Below, piece after piece: positions 17,985-28,796 of a DNA stretch of 64,000 nucleotides. The number at the start of each line of letters is the position of its first letter. The stretch's first letter is position 1. A program made the translations under genes and the position numbers. Source of the stretch: Anaerolineales bacterium (GTDB lineage: Bacteria; Chloroflexota; Anaerolineae; Anaerolineales; UBA4823); the NCBI GenBank assembly GCA_016929095.1, contig JAFGJM010000022.1, forward strand, positions 1 to 64,000, given 5' to 3'. Below the pieces are notes generated by a model. That model saw nothing but the letters and a program-made list of their open reading frames with translations. It was not told the DNA's origin and ran no database searches.

Positions 17985-19058
17985 ATGTCCCGTATTAATC
18001 GTACCGCTCTCATTTTGATGCTCTTAAGCATGAGCGCTTGCTCCCTGCCGAGCTTTACCGTTGTCCCAGTTTCTTCATCATCGGAATTGAATGTCACCGT
18101 ACAAGATGCTCAGGTGGCTGCAATCGCGGCAGAAAATTCACCCGAGATGGCTATTACCCCCACACCATTTCAGCCAATACCGCCCACGCCGGTGATATTA
18201 CCTACCGGGATACCCACCTCGACACCGGCGCCTACCAATACGCCTCTCCCCGAACCCCCCATCGCCTTATCCACTTTACCTGTGGTCGAAATCGACAATG
18301 TCCCCAACCAAACCAATTGGCTGTTACTGGGCTCCGATCGTCGTAAAGGCGATAAAGGCTACCGCACGGATACCATTATATTATTGACCTTAAATCCCAA
18401 ATCCGGTACAGCCGCTATGACATCTTTCCCCAGAGATCTGTGGGTATATATTCCCGGTTATGGCGAAGAACGAATCAATACCGCGTTTTACAGAGGTGGT
18501 TTTAAAATGCTGGCTGCCACCATGCAGCATAATTTTGGCGTTAAACCTACCGGATATGTGTTGATCGATTTTTCTAATTTCAAGCAAATCATCGATGGAT
18601 TAGGCGGCCTGGATGTGGAAGTTACTACAACACTGACCGCTAAAAGGCAAGGCCGGGGTTATATCACAATTCCTAAAGGCATGAACCATATGAACGCCGA
18701 TAAAGTGTTGTGGTATGTTCGCTCCCGCAAGACTACCAACGACTTTGCCCGTAATGTCCGGCAGCAAGAGGTGCTCATGGCATTGGCCAAGAAATTCCTG
18801 AGCATGGACGGGCTATCGAAGGCGCCGGATTTATATAAAAAATATAAAAAAGCTGTGATTACCGACCAGGGTTTTGATGACCTTATCCAGTATCTGCCGT
18901 TGGCCATCACACTGGCATCGGATATGTCACGCATCAAACACTACTATATCGGTCAAGGTCAGGTATACGATTTCGTAACCGCTGGGGGGGCGATGGTCCT
19001 GATGCCGCAAAAAGATAAGTGCCAGGCTGTTGTGAAAAAGGCACTAAAAGGCAAATAA
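17985..19058 (+). CDS. LytR-CpsA-Psr family lipoprotein
   Basis: LCP-family phosphotransferase expected to attach a polyprenyl-linked glycopolymer to peptidoglycan on the outer face. An N-terminal lipobox (LLSMSAC) makes it a probable lipoprotein, which differs from the usual single-helix anchor. A Thr/Pro-rich linker leads to the LCP domain (about 105-290) with LLLGSDRR, the RTDTIILLTLNP motif, FPRDLWV with the catalytic Arg/Asp, and RINTAF. YVRSRKTTNDFARNVRQQ is the late conserved Arg block. It sits in a row with LysM and glycosidase-like genes. Confidence 0.92.
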   Translation: MSRINRTALILMLLSMSACSLPSFTVVPVSSSSELNVTVQDAQVAAIAAENSPEMAITPTPFQPIPPTPVILPTGIPTSTPAPTNTPLPEPPIALSTLPVVEIDNVPNQTNWLLLGSDRRKGDKGYRTDTIILLTLNPKSGTAAMTSFPRDLWVYIPGYGEERINTAFYRGGFKMLAATMQHNFGVKPTGYVLIDFSNFKQIIDGLGGLDVEVTTTLTAKRQGRGYITIPKGMNHMNADKVLWYVRSRKTTNDFARNVRQQEVLMALAKKFLSMDGLSKAPDLYKKYKKAVITDQGFDDLIQYLPLAITLASDMSRIKHYYIGQGQVYDFVTAGGAMVLMPQKDKCQAVVKKALKGK

Positions 19059-19085
19059 TCCAGAGTCTCAGACACAGGAGTTTGC

Positions 19086-20174
19086 ATGGCGTTAACCGGT
19101 AAAGGCTACTTTATTTGGCAAATTCCATATTGTGAAAATGGGGTGGTCAACACCATTGCCAGCCTGGCTGAACAATCTGGTTTCACGCATATACTTATCA
19201 AAGTTGCCGACGGCGCATGCAGCTATAATGTCTATGATGGGGTAGACCGGGTGCCGCCATTGGTTTCTGCACTTAAAGCCCGCAATATCGAAGTTTGGGG
19301 ATGGCATTACATTTATGGCGATTACCCTGCCAATGAAGCGGATAAAGCCATTGAGCGCATCAATTCATTGGGTTTGGAGGGGTATGCCCTGGATGTGGAA
19401 AAGGAGTATAAAGAAGATGGGAAAGACGTTGCTGCCACAAAATTCATGAACCGGCTGCGCAACGCGTTACCTAATTTTCCGGTGGCTTTATGCTCATACC
19501 GCTACCCATCTTATCATCCCAAGGTGCCCTGGACCATTTTTTTGCAGGGGTGTAATTACAATATGCCGCAAGTGTACTGGGAACTATCGCACAATCCCGG
19601 TGCTCAATTAACCCGCTGTGTCAATGAATTTCAAGCCATGACGCCGTACCGACCCATCGTTCCGGTCGGTTCGGCATATATCCGCGGCTCCTGGGCGCCC
19701 ACCACGGCGGATATTCTCGAATTCATGCAAACCGCGCAAAACCTGGGTCTGACGGCTGCCAATTTTTGGGAGTGGGCTAATACGCGCAAAAACCTTCCGG
19801 ATGTGTGGACGACCATCCAGGATTACGATTGGTCTAACCCCGCGGTTTTCACAATGGCGCAGGAAGTCATCGATGCCCTCAACAGCCATGATCCCAACCA
19901 GGCGACCAACCTGTATTCATCTTCCGGGGTGCACGTCACTTCTGCCCGCACTGTGAGGGGCTCCACAGCCGTGTACAGTTGGTATCAAACGCTGTTCGAT
20001 GACCTGCTTCCCAATGCCACATTTACCCTGGTCAGCTCGCAAGCTACCAGCACATCCTGTCATTTCACCTGGACAGCGACCTCATCTGCGGGGAATGTGA
20101 ACGATGGCAGCGATACACTGGGGGTTTTAGACGGGAAGATCGTGTATCATTACACGGCATTTAGCGTTATTTAA
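19086..20174 (+). CDS. glycosidase-like TIM-barrel protein with C-terminal NTF2-like domain
   Basis: Protein of 362 residues without a visible signal peptide, although its neighbours are exported. The N-terminal 250 residues look like a TIM barrel: FTHILIKVADG, EVWGWHYIYG, GYALDVEKEY (possible acid pair Asp/Glu at strand 4), ALCSYRYPSYH and NFWEWANTR. This resembles glycoside-hydrolase-like domains near peptidoglycan-modifying genes, but I cannot assign a GH family. The C-terminal ~95 residues (SGVHVTSARTVRG to the end) resemble a SnoaL/NTF2-type cone. CAGGAG precedes the ATG. Substrate unknown. Confidence 0.6.
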   Translation: MALTGKGYFIWQIPYCENGVVNTIASLAEQSGFTHILIKVADGACSYNVYDGVDRVPPLVSALKARNIEVWGWHYIYGDYPANEADKAIERINSLGLEGYALDVEKEYKEDGKDVAATKFMNRLRNALPNFPVALCSYRYPSYHPKVPWTIFLQGCNYNMPQVYWELSHNPGAQLTRCVNEFQAMTPYRPIVPVGSAYIRGSWAPTTADILEFMQTAQNLGLTAANFWEWANTRKNLPDVWTTIQDYDWSNPAVFTMAQEVIDALNSHDPNQATNLYSSSGVHVTSARTVRGSTAVYSWYQTLFDDLLPNATFTLVSSQATSTSCHFTWTATSSAGNVNDGSDTLGVLDGKIVYHYTAFSVI

Positions 20175-20299
20175 AAAAAATTTCCCTTTCATTGACAATC
20201 ATTTGACTCTCTGCTACAGTTGAGAAGTTTCAACAAGATTTCTGTTGTGTTATGATTTCTCAGAAATCAAGCCATTTCTGTTGATATTTGCGAGGTATC

Positions 20300-21055
20300 A
20301 TGAAAACCAATCGACCATTTTCTTCTGCATTAAAATCCCCAAAATTTTTATTATTAATATTAATTGCGCTTCCTGTTATTTTAGGCTGCTCGCTTTCCAG
20401 TTATCTTGGGTTTAATCCAACCCCCACCATTGCCCCCACCCAGCCGCCTGAAGTGACCGTGATGGTGGTGGTGCAATCGCCCACCCCGGAAATGGTACTC
20501 CCGCCTACCGAAACGCCTGAACCCACGCCAACCGAACAACCCACTGAAACAGCCCAGCCTGTGGTTCCCACCGATACTGAGATCGTCATCGAAGTTCCGG
20601 ATTTCATTGAGGTCGCCAATATTCAGGCGTTTAATTGGTATTTTGCCAATTCAACCAAGTGTAAAGATGAAAAAGAAGGCTGCTGGTTCCTGACCACTTA
20701 TAAACAGGAAGGGTCACTGGAACCCAGGGATTTTTATTATATCGATCCCACTTGGGAAAATCCCCATTTAGTTTTTTGGCACAAATTCATTTCGGATGGT
20801 TATTCTTACTTTGGCTTCGTTGAGACCACGGGCGATACCGAGGTGGGCTGGACACAGATAAAGGGATACAAGGATTCGAATTTTTCCTGGAAAGAAGAAG
20901 CCATTGACATAAGCCAATATAAAGGCAGCGAGATTTTAATCCGCATCATGTTTGTGCCTACGATTGATACGTTTTCACCCCAGCAAAAAGCAAAATACAA
21001 TGCTCATGATTGGGCTATTGCCTCGATCCGAATCGTGCCAGACTACGCGCCATAA
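20300..21055 (+). CDS. hypothetical lipoprotein with Thr/Pro linker
   Basis: Predicted lipoprotein: basic N-terminus, hydrophobic core and lipobox VILGC (about residues 27-31), then a Thr/Pro/Glu repeat linker (TPEPTPTEQPTETAQP type) and a globular domain of about 150 residues rich in aromatic residues (FNWYFANSTKCKDEKEGCWF, then SYFGFVETTGDTEVGW). The domain has a beta-sandwich look but I do not recognise a family. ATG 20300 with GAGGT eight bases before it is preferred to a TTG at 20288. It closes the envelope gene row and is followed by a strong terminator. Confidence 0.75.
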   Translation: MKTNRPFSSALKSPKFLLLILIALPVILGCSLSSYLGFNPTPTIAPTQPPEVTVMVVVQSPTPEMVLPPTETPEPTPTEQPTETAQPVVPTDTEIVIEVPDFIEVANIQAFNWYFANSTKCKDEKEGCWFLTTYKQEGSLEPRDFYYIDPTWENPHLVFWHKFISDGYSYFGFVETTGDTEVGWTQIKGYKDSNFSWKEEAIDISQYKGSEILIRIMFVPTIDTFSPQQKAKYNAHDWAIASIRIVPDYAP

Positions 21056-21150
21056 GACCGCTAAAAGCGATTGGCTATCCGCTTTCAGTTTTCTGAATAA
21101 TTATCAATTATTTTTTCCTAACTGCCGGACATGTTCAATGACTAGGCAGC

Positions 21151-21177
21151 AAAAAAACCTGTGATACAGGTTTTTTT
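21151..21177. terminator. bidirectional terminator between lipoprotein and gyrA-type gene
   Basis: Perfect stem AAAAAAACCTGT / ACAGGTTTTTTT with a GAT loop, flanked by T-runs in both directions. It lies between convergent genes and can end transcription from both sides. Confidence 0.9.
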
Positions 21178-21223
21178 GTTTTTTTCTACGGATTGATGTA
21201 AACAGCTTTATAACCGATGTATC

Positions 21224-24200
21224 TTATTCATCTGAATTCTCAGGCGTCTTTTTAACAGGTGTTTTTGCGCGTGTTCTGGTTCTCGCCGAAGTTGAGCGTT
21301 TCGTACGGCTGGTTGTTTGTGTGGTCTCTTTTGTGCCTTTTGCACGGCCTGTTTTTTGAGCGCCTGATCCGGTACTTTGCGCCCGAGTCGTTTTTGACAT
21401 GGTCTCAGAAGATTTATTTGTGCGACTCGTTTTTTGGGTTGTCACTGTTGCGCTTTTGGTACGCCGGGTTTTTGTTGTGGTCGGTTTTGCCGCTTTTGGT
21501 CTTTCCGGTTTTTGGGTTGTCGTAATAGCCTTTCTGGTTCGACCGGTTTTCCCCGTTGTGCTAACAGCGTTTTGAGAATCAGCTTTGCCAACTACGCGGC
21601 TGCGAGTTTTGCGTTCTGTGGTGGAAGTGGCTGCGCCCGCCGCGCCGCGTGTTTTGCGGGGGTTAGTTTGCGCCGATTTAGCAGGCTCGGCTTTCTTTCC
21701 ACGATTGGTCGCGGCTCGTGATCCGGATGACGAAGAGGCTTTTCGGGCGGTCTTTCCGTTTACCTGGCGCAGCATATTGTTCATACTTAATTGAGTGGCA
21801 GATGTTTCGCTTTCTTTTTGCTTCTCTGCCAACGGCTTCTGTGCGGTCCTGCGGGCTGCCCTGCTGCGAGTTCTCTTCTCCGATGCAGAAGCTTTCCCAT
21901 CAATTGCCCACACGATCGACAACCCCAAAACCCGGCACCCTTTGAGCGCCGGGATGATCTTCCCTCGCGCCTGACGCCCTTGCAAAGGCACTTCATCGAG
22001 TTGCACCAGCTTGGGCGCCAACCGATCGATAAACAAGGTCACATGCGCAGAATCCGGACCCACCGCCATTCCCACCACCTGCACTTTCCCCGGCAGTTTC
22101 CAGGCAGTCACGCCCTGTCCATACCGACCCTGGCGAGGGAATTGATCGACCGCCACTCGCTTGGCGCTGCCATCGGAGGCTGCTATGAAAACATTTCCAG
22201 GTTTGGGCAGGGTTTCCATACCAACCAATAAATCGTTCGCTTTTAGCTTCATACCCAATACACCCGCAGATACCAGCCCCATTGGGCGCACATCATCTTC
22301 GCTAAAACGGATCGCCATGCCAGAGGCTGTCAAAAGCAGCACATCTGCCGTACCATCTGTCACCTTCAACCATGCCAGTTGATCGCCTTCGTTCACTTTC
22401 GCCAAAGTAAATGTATTAGCGGAAGAACCGGGTAACTCACTCAATGACGATTTTTTCAGCATTCCCTGACGGGTGGCGCTCAATACAAACCAGTTCTCCG
22501 GGCGTTCATTCTTGGGTGGTAAAGTGAAAAGTGTTGCCAATTGGTCTTCAGGCTGCAATGGAGTCACTTTGTGCATCAATGTGCCAGTAGAAGGATTTTC
22601 TGCTTCCGGTATGGCATGCACGGGAACAGCCGCGGCTTTACCATCGCCGCACACCAGATAGAGAATATGCCGCGTGGAGGCTTGCGCCAACCATGCCGGC
22701 GCTTCGTTTCCACTCTGGCGGGGGGCTTTATCTTCCAGCGAACGAGAAATCAACCCTTCCCTGGACACTGATATCCATACGCTTTTTTCCTCCGCCAGAT
22801 CGCTGGTGGTCAGCAATGCACGTGTATCGCCGTTAGTCGATTTCACGATCTTTGTACGCCGCCGCCCACCATAAGTCGCTTTAACGACTTGTAACTCATC
22901 CGATACAACCTGGCGCATCTTCTTGGGAGAGCGCAGTAAGGCGGCCAATTCTTTGATTTTTATCTGCAATTCTTTATATTCTTCTTCAATTTTCTTACGT
23001 TCCAGGGCTGCCAGGCGGCGCAACTGCATATCCAGAATGGCTTGCGCCTGGATTTCGCTGAGTCGAAAACGCTTGATAAGCCTTTGCCGCGCCGTATCCA
23101 CATCCGGCGCTCTGCGGATCAGGCTGATGATCTCATCCAGGTTCGCTAAAGCGATGCGCAGCCCCTCTAAAATATGGGCTCTTTGGCGGGCGCGTTCCAG
23201 TTCATATTCACTGCGCCGGCGGACAATTTCCAGGCGGTGGTCGAGATATACCCTCAGCGCTTGTTTCAGGCTTAACATACGCGGTTCGCCATCTACCAAC
23301 GCCAGCAAAATGATACTGAAATTACTCTGCATAGGTGTGTGCCGGTAAAGCTCACGTAATGCGGTCTGCGGGTCGGCGGTACGCGCCAATTCAATGACGA
23401 TGCGCATGCCCTGACGGTCGGATTCGTCGCGCAGGTCGGCAATGCCTTCCAATCTGCCATCCCTCACTAATTCAGCGATGCGTTCGATCAGGGAGGCTTT
23501 ATTGGTCATGTAAGGCAGCTCGGTGACAATGATACGGTTACGTCCGCGTTCCATTTCTTCCAGATGCGCTAAAGCTTGCACTTTGATCTTGCCCCGTCCG
23601 GAGCCATACGCGCTGGTGAGGGTTTCTTCACCGCTATCCGGCAAGATGACGCCGCCAGTGGGGAAATCGGGGCCCTGGATAAATTTCATCAGATCTTCAA
23701 TCGTGATATCATCCAGTTTTTCCCAATGGGTAAGCATATAAGATAAAGCATCTACCACTTCTCCCAGGTTATGCGGCGGAATATTGGTGGACATGCCCAC
23801 CGCAATACCGGTGGCGCCGTTGACCAGCAGGTTGGGAATGGCAGAGGGCAGTACGGTAGGTTCTTCGAGCGACCCGTCGAAGTTGGGGATCAGGTCCACG
23901 GTCTGTTTTTGAATATCAGACAGCAGCTCCATTGCCGGCGCCGCCAGGCGAGCCTCCGTGTAACGCATGGCAGCCGGCGGGTCGCCATCCACACTGCCGA
24001 AATTGCCTTGCCCGTCTACCAGTAAGCACCTCATCGAAAATTCTTGCGCCATGCGCGCCATGGCTTCGTAAACGGCTTGATCGCCGTGCGGATGATATTT
24101 GCCGAGCACCTCACCCACGATACGGGCGGATTTTTTATAGCTCGAATCCGGGCGCAAGCCCATATCGTACATAGCGTAAAGAATGCGGCGGTGCACCGGC

Positions 24201-24319
24201 TTCAAACCATCGCGGGCATCCGGCAAAGCACGGGCGATGATCACACTCATGGCATAATCTAGATAGGCTTGCTGCATCTCGCTGTCGATATCGATTTTTT
24301 GAACCAGACCAACTTCCAT
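21224..24319 (-). CDS. gyrA: DNA gyrase/topoisomerase IV subunit A with long basic tail
   Basis: Breakage-reunion subunit of a type IIA topoisomerase. The N-terminus is textbook ([26 protein letters not shown]), the catalytic Tyr is in MRYTEARL, and the tower/coiled region is followed by a beta-pinwheel with blades such as [21 protein letters not shown]. That last segment occupies the GyrA-box place but is not the canonical QRGGKG, so ParC-type activity is possible. From Ala810 to the end (DNA 21224-21892) comes a 222-residue Lys/Arg/Ser/Thr/Ala-rich tail, histone-H1-like and low in hydrophobics, not present in ordinary GyrA of about 810-870 residues. No gyrB/parE is in the window. Confidence 0.93.
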   Translation of the reverse strand: MEVGLVQKIDIDSEMQQAYLDYAMSVIIARALPDARDGLKPVHRRILYAMYDMGLRPDSSYKKSARIVGEVLGKYHPHGDQAVYEAMARMAQEFSMRCLLVDGQGNFGSVDGDPPAAMRYTEARLAAPAMELLSDIQKQTVDLIPNFDGSLEEPTVLPSAIPNLLVNGATGIAVGMSTNIPPHNLGEVVDALSYMLTHWEKLDDITIEDLMKFIQGPDFPTGGVILPDSGEETLTSAYGSGRGKIKVQALAHLEEMERGRNRIIVTELPYMTNKASLIERIAELVRDGRLEGIADLRDESDRQGMRIVIELARTADPQTALRELYRHTPMQSNFSIILLALVDGEPRMLSLKQALRVYLDHRLEIVRRRSEYELERARQRAHILEGLRIALANLDEIISLIRRAPDVDTARQRLIKRFRLSEIQAQAILDMQLRRLAALERKKIEEEYKELQIKIKELAALLRSPKKMRQVVSDELQVVKATYGGRRRTKIVKSTNGDTRALLTTSDLAEEKSVWISVSREGLISRSLEDKAPRQSGNEAPAWLAQASTRHILYLVCGDGKAAAVPVHAIPEAENPSTGTLMHKVTPLQPEDQLATLFTLPPKNERPENWFVLSATRQGMLKKSSLSELPGSSANTFTLAKVNEGDQLAWLKVTDGTADVLLLTASGMAIRFSEDDVRPMGLVSAGVLGMKLKANDLLVGMETLPKPGNVFIAASDGSAKRVAVDQFPRQGRYGQGVTAWKLPGKVQVVGMAVGPDSAHVTLFIDRLAPKLVQLDEVPLQGRQARGKIIPALKGCRVLGLSIVWAIDGKASASEKRTRSRAARRTAQKPLAEKQKESETSATQLSMNNMLRQVNGKTARKASSSSGSRAATNRGKKAEPAKSAQTNPRKTRGAAGAATSTTERKTRSRVVGKADSQNAVSTTGKTGRTRKAITTTQKPERPKAAKPTTTKTRRTKSATVTTQKTSRTNKSSETMSKTTRAQSTGSGAQKTGRAKGTKETTQTTSRTKRSTSARTRTRAKTPVKKTPENSDE

Positions 24320-24629
24320 GGGAAAACTCCCCGACTTTCATGATTTGAATATGTGTATTGAGATAATCTTATAGGGAAAATCGGGAAACGTCAATGCATC
24401 GAAAATACGATAAACCCTCACCCCAAAACCCCTCCCCCGAGTAGAAGCGACGCATGCGTCGCCCCTACAAAATTATTTGCGATTTAGGAATGTTATAATG
24501 TTTTTATATCATTCCTGGCATTAACGCCCCATAATATCAATTTCCCGCCACACCCCAAACCCTCCAGTTGCACACCAGGGTTGTACAATGGTAATAAATC
24601 CCATTTTCACAACAACTCATGGAGCGTTT
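24320..24629. other. gene-free spacer with short repeat pieces
   Basis: Divergent spacer that must carry the promoters for both flanking genes. It contains a C-rich fragment (about 24418-24440) like those seen beside other hairpins in this window and a 16-base perfect palindrome (listed separately). No gene seen. Confidence 0.6.
24441..24468. repeat. short palindromic repeat, copy 1
   Basis: Core GCGACGCATGCGTCGC is a perfect palindrome, bordered by GTAG and CTAC. The layout GTAG-GC-rich palindrome-CTAC recurs at 27174-27203. REP/MITE-like non-coding element. Confidence 0.7.
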
Positions 24630-27161
24630 ATGAATTCCTATATTTCTATACGTAATGCACGCCTGCATAATCTAAAAAACGTCGATCTCGATATTCCCAA
24701 GAATAAATTTGTAGTACTAACGGGCATCTCCGGGTCGGGAAAATCCACGCTGGCGTTCGACATCCTGTATAAAGAAAGTCAACGCCAGTATATCGAATCA
24801 CTTGGCTATGTTACCCATGGATTATGCAAACCACCTGTGGATACCATCACCGGCTTGTCGCCTTCCATCAGTATCGATCAGCATCTCACCAACCGCAACC
24901 CGCGCTCCACGGTCGGCACTGTTACTGAAGTCTACACCTATCTGCGGGTACTGTTTGCCCGCCTGGGTCACCGCCCCTGCCCAATGTGCGCCAGGGATGT
25001 CCCGCCGCCGACGTTTGAGTCCGCTGAAGATTTGTTGGATGAAAGCGACGAAAGTCCCGATGAGACTTATCCCTGCCCGCATTGCGGAGCTTCCATACCT
25101 GAGATGGGAATGGCAAATTTCTCTTTCAATAAACCCGCCGGCGCCTGCCCCACCTGCACCGGATTGGGCGTTGTACGTCAGGTGATAATCGAGCGTCTGA
25201 TCGATGAGAACAAAACCATTGCCCAAAATGCCATCAACGGATGGGAAGATTTTCATATCAACTATTACCGTCAGATATTAATCAATGCCGGGGAATATTA
25301 CGGGTTTACGTTTGATCCCGAAAAACGACTCAAGGAGTTCACGCCCGTCGAGCGGGATTTGTTCCTCTATGGGGTAAACAGCCCGCAGTTCAGTCGTCAC
25401 TTTCCCGAAGTTAAACCCCCTGCCACAAATAACCGAGGGCGCTTCGAAGGTGTGATCACAAATTTGCTGCGCCGATATGACGAACACGCCGACAATGCTG
25501 CTTATCGTGAAAAACTGGACCAGTATTTTTCTACGCAAACTTGCCCCGATTGCGGGGGGACACGCCTGCGCCCGGAAAGCCGCGCGGTGACCATCGCTCA
25601 ACAAACCATTATTCACGTGGCGCGTTTTTCGCTGGACAAGCTTGATGCCTGGCTAAAAAATCTGCTGCAAACTTTCACTGCCGAAGAAATGAATATCGCC
25701 CGCCCAATTCTGGATGATTTATTCGAGCGTGTCGAGCGCCTGCTGCAGGTTGGCGCAGGTTATCTTACCCTGGAACGCTCTTCGCCAACTCTTTCAGCGG
25801 GGGAATCCCAGCGATTGAGATTGGCGTCTCTGCTTGGCTCGGGGTTAACCGGCGTCCTCTATGTTCTCGATGAACCGACGATTGGTTTACACCAACGCGA
25901 CACTCAGCGTCTGATCGGTGTACTGCGCCGCTTACGGGACCTGGGCAATACCGTATTGGTGGTGGAACATGACCTGGAATTGATCAAAGCGGCGGATTAT
26001 GTGGTAGATATTGGCCCCGGGGCAGGGAAACACGGTGGACAGATCGTAGCTGCAGGAAAACCCTCCGAGTTGGCGCAAGATCCTGCATCGCCCACCGGTA
26101 TGTATCTTGCCGGAAAAGCCGCTGTAACCCACCCCGAAAGACGACACCCTGATAATGAAAAATCACTCATCATCCACGAGGCGCGCCACCATAACCTGCA
26201 AAATATAACCGTAACCATACCGCTTGGTAGGCTGGTGGCTGTCACCGGTGTTTCCGGTTCGGGGAAATCATCATTAATTCTCGATATCCTCGACCACGCC
26301 GCGCGTCAACGCCTGAATAATGCCAGCGATACACCTGGCGAGCATGATTCGATCGAAGGCTGGCAGCATATCGATAAGATCATCACCATCGATCAGAATC
26401 ATATCGGGCGCATCCCGCGCTCCAACGCTGCCACCTATTCGGATACTTTTACGCCGATCCGCCAGGCGTTTGCCGCCACACCCGAAGCGTTGAAACGGAA
26501 AATGACCCCGCGGTACTTCTCATTCAACGTGCCTGGGGGACGTTGTGAACGCTGTGAGGGGGCTGGTACTCTGACCGTTAAGATGCATTTCCTGCCCGAT
26601 GTCGAGGTGCGCTGCCCGGTTTGCCGTGGTCGCCGCTTTAAACGGGAAACCCTGGAGGTTAAATATCACGGTTTTGATATCTCAAATGTGCTCGATATGA
26701 CGGTAGAGGAAGCTCTGGAGTTATTTGCAGATGTGCCCGCAGCAGCAGCCCGGCTACGCCTCATGGTGGATGTGGGGTTAGGATATCTGCAGCTCGGACA
26801 ACCCGCCACCACTCTTTCGGGTGGAGAGGCGCAGCGGGTGAAGCTTGCCAAAGAATTGGGGCGACGCGGCACCGGGCGCACGCTTTACCTGCTCGATGAA
26901 CCCACCACCGGTTTACACCTTGCCGATACAGCTTGTTTGCTGGGCATTTTGAATCGATTGGTCGACGCTGGAAATAGTGTGATCGTCATCGAACACAATC
27001 TGGACCTGGTCAAAGCCGTGGATTGGGTGATCGACCTGGGCCCGGAAGGCGGCGACGCAGGGGGGAGACTCATCGCCGAAGGCACGCCTGAGCAGGTGGC
27101 AGGGGTTGAGGGTTCATATACGGGTCAATTTTTGCGAAAGATGTTGATATTTACCTCATAA
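24630..27161 (+). CDS. UvrA-like ABC ATPase (excinuclease subunit A paralogue)
   Basis: UvrA-family protein of 843 residues with two ABC modules. Visible: Walker [14 protein letters not shown] and [13 protein letters not shown], signatures [14 protein letters not shown] and [15 protein letters not shown], Walker [13 protein letters not shown] and [12 protein letters not shown], and the zinc module CERCEGAG...CPVCRGRR. It is about 100 residues shorter than housekeeping UvrA, which together with its isolated position suggests a class II UvrA2-type paralogue, some of which are linked to resistance to DNA-binding drugs. ATG 24630 has GGAG before it; the frame extends 14 codons upstream without family similarity. 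Housekeeping UvrA itself cannot be excluded. Confidence 0.88.
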   Translation: MNSYISIRNARLHNLKNVDLDIPKNKFVVLTGISGSGKSTLAFDILYKESQRQYIESLGYVTHGLCKPPVDTITGLSPSISIDQHLTNRNPRSTVGTVTEVYTYLRVLFARLGHRPCPMCARDVPPPTFESAEDLLDESDESPDETYPCPHCGASIPEMGMANFSFNKPAGACPTCTGLGVVRQVIIERLIDENKTIAQNAINGWEDFHINYYRQILINAGEYYGFTFDPEKRLKEFTPVERDLFLYGVNSPQFSRHFPEVKPPATNNRGRFEGVITNLLRRYDEHADNAAYREKLDQYFSTQTCPDCGGTRLRPESRAVTIAQQTIIHVARFSLDKLDAWLKNLLQTFTAEEMNIARPILDDLFERVERLLQVGAGYLTLERSSPTLSAGESQRLRLASLLGSGLTGVLYVLDEPTIGLHQRDTQRLIGVLRRLRDLGNTVLVVEHDLELIKAADYVVDIGPGAGKHGGQIVAAGKPSELAQDPASPTGMYLAGKAAVTHPERRHPDNEKSLIIHEARHHNLQNITVTIPLGRLVAVTGVSGSGKSSLILDILDHAARQRLNNASDTPGEHDSIEGWQHIDKIITIDQNHIGRIPRSNAATYSDTFTPIRQAFAATPEALKRKMTPRYFSFNVPGGRCERCEGAGTLTVKMHFLPDVEVRCPVCRGRRFKRETLEVKYHGFDISNVLDMTVEEALELFADVPAAAARLRLMVDVGLGYLQLGQPATTLSGGEAQRVKLAKELGRRGTGRTLYLLDEPTTGLHLADTACLLGILNRLVDAGNSVIVIEHNLDLVKAVDWVIDLGPEGGDAGGRLIAEGTPEQVAGVEGSYTGQFLRKMLIFTS

Positions 27162-27173
27162 TTAATTATTAAT

Positions 27174-27203
27174 GGTAGGGGCGAGGCAAGCCTCGCCTTT
27201 ACC
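27174..27203. repeat. short palindromic repeat, copy 2
   Basis: GGTAG...TACC borders around the near-palindrome GGCGAGGC-AA-GCCTCGCC (27180-27197). It lies between the convergent ends of the UvrA-like and ABC permease genes, where its RNA hairpin could act as a terminator. Related in design to 24441-24468. Confidence 0.7.
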
Positions 27204-27206
27204 AAT

Positions 27207-27998
27207 TTAACTCGAGGCGCTGGCATACCGCCGCAGCGCAGCCCGGAAAAATATCGAGGCGCACAAAATCAATATCACTGCCATCACCAGACTGAATGCC
27301 AGGCGCTCCATGGATAATCCTCCCCTCAGCGCCTGCGCCGGGATAGTGGTAATAACCCCCACCGGAATGATCCAGGTAAGCGCCAGACGAACCCAGCCGG
27401 GATAAAGCCCCAGTGGATACCGCGCCAGTTGAAAAACGCCGTCGAATATCCACATAAACATCACCCCGGGGCTCCAAAACACCAGGGCAGAGAAAGCCAG
27501 CAGAATCGCATATAGGATGCCCGCCCCAAAAAGCAGTGTGAGCAAGAACATGGCAATATTTGAAATTGATAGCGCCTGATCCATACTGATTGCCGCATAC
27601 ACTAATACGCCCAATCCGAGAAGGAGATCAAAAAGGGCGAAAAGGCGCCAGCGGCGAAAGCTGGCCAGGAACTGGATACTCATCGGCCGGAGCAGGGTAA
27701 AATCCAGATTTCCCGACCATACTTCGCCATCCATGCCTGCCAGCGCATCCAGGCTGGGCCCAATAAAAAGGTTACGCAACGCTTGAATGGTGAGGTAAAC
27801 ACCTAACACCGATAGCGTCTCGGCATAACTCCAACCGCGCAGGGTATCGATTTGCCCAAAAATGACATATACACCCAACACGCCGGTGATCAGGTTCAAC
27901 AATGAGTGCAGCAGGTTGATCCAAAAATTCGCCCGATAGCTGACTTCTTCCACAAAGGACACTTTAATAAATCGATCTATCAATCGCAAGTAACGCAT
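27207..27998 (-). CDS. ABC-2 type permease (PF06182-like), second
   Basis: Polytopic membrane protein of 263 residues with about six helices, third gene of a three-gene exporter operon. Features of the PF06182 ABC-2 group include LRNLFIGPSLDALAGMDGEVWSG with the following LDFTLLRPMS and a late ITTIPAQALRG. It is not obviously similar at the sequence level to the adjacent permease beyond family pattern, so the exporter is likely a heterodimer. Six bases separate it from the preceding gene. The substrate is unknown. Confidence 0.88.
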   Translation of the reverse strand: MRYLRLIDRFIKVSFVEEVSYRANFWINLLHSLLNLITGVLGVYVIFGQIDTLRGWSYAETLSVLGVYLTIQALRNLFIGPSLDALAGMDGEVWSGNLDFTLLRPMSIQFLASFRRWRLFALFDLLLGLGVLVYAAISMDQALSISNIAMFLLTLLFGAGILYAILLAFSALVFWSPGVMFMWIFDGVFQLARYPLGLYPGWVRLALTWIIPVGVITTIPAQALRGGLSMERLAFSLVMAVILILCASIFFRAALRRYASASS

Positions 27999-28004
27999 TT
28001 TTTA

Positions 28005-28796
28005 TCAACCTCCAACGGCGGTATATCTTTGTATGCCCAACCGCCAGATGAAAGCGGATAACAGTATGGCGAAAACTGCCCATATGGCTTGATAAACAAA
28101 ACCAATGAGCAAATCCTGCCTGCTTATCTGCCCGAGCAATATTTCAACCGGGAAACCCACCATAAAGCGGAACGGTAGTACGCTTGCCGCCAGTTTAAAA
28201 CCTGCTGGCAGCATCCACACCGGGGCGACAATGCCTGCCATGAGAAAAACCAGCGAGTCTTGCAGCGCCAACAATGCGTCAGCGCGGGCTGTCCAGAATG
28301 CCAGCAGCGCCAGCCAATAGCCCCAGAAAAAACGCAGCAACCAGGCAAATGCCAAAGCCAGCAAGGATAGAACCACCTTATCCCAGGTCGTATGGAGCTC
28401 CGGGCGCAGAACGACTGCCAGAATTGACGCTATCGGTATGACGAAAATCATTGTTACCACTTTCCCGGCGACTTCATTAGCCAGGGGATTGTAGAGCGGC
28501 AGCATGGGACGCAGCAGCCAGTGATTGAGGTCTCCCATTCGGATCACATCCCCTACCGTCCAGTTGGTTTGCGAGTAAGTGAGTTGATTAACCAGGATCA
28601 AAATCAGATAATATGCAATGAATTCCCCGGAGGTCAAACCGCCAAGCGTGCCTGTTCCGGCAGCGCCAGACCAGACCAACATATAAATCAACGGCGTGAT
28701 CATCCATCCAAACACCAGGATGAAGAAAAAGCTGCTATATTGCATCCAGGAAAGCCAGGAACTTTTAATTAACGCCCAACCGCCTCTGTGGTTCAT
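28005..28796 (-). CDS. ABC-2 type permease (PF06182-like), first
   Basis: Membrane subunit of 263 residues with about six hydrophobic segments. It has the companion motif NWTVGDVIRMGDLNHWLLRP, equivalent to the GEVWSGNLDFTLLRPM region of its partner, and PFRFMVGFPVEILLGQ near the end. Its start overlaps the stop of the ATPase gene by four bases, which implies translational coupling. Together with the ATPase and the second permease it forms a complete exporter; such systems are usually involved in efflux or lipid/antibiotic export, but nothing here fixes the substrate. Confidence 0.88.
   Translation of the reverse strand: MNHRGGWALIKSSWLSWMQYSSFFFILVFGWMITPLIYMLVWSGAAGTGTLGGLTSGEFIAYYLILILVNQLTYSQTNWTVGDVIRMGDLNHWLLRPMLPLYNPLANEVAGKVVTMIFVIPIASILAVVLRPELHTTWDKVVLSLLALAFAWLLRFFWGYWLALLAFWTARADALLALQDSLVFLMAGIVAPVWMLPAGFKLAASVLPFRFMVGFPVEILLGQISRQDLLIGFVYQAIWAVFAILLSAFIWRLGIQRYTAVGG

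Noticed and set aside
21259..22874. Several plus-strand open frames opposite the gyrA-type tail
   Set aside because: They are rich in Cys/Phe/Arg, lack ribosome sites, and arise from the biased Lys/Arg/Thr codons of the tail on the other strand.
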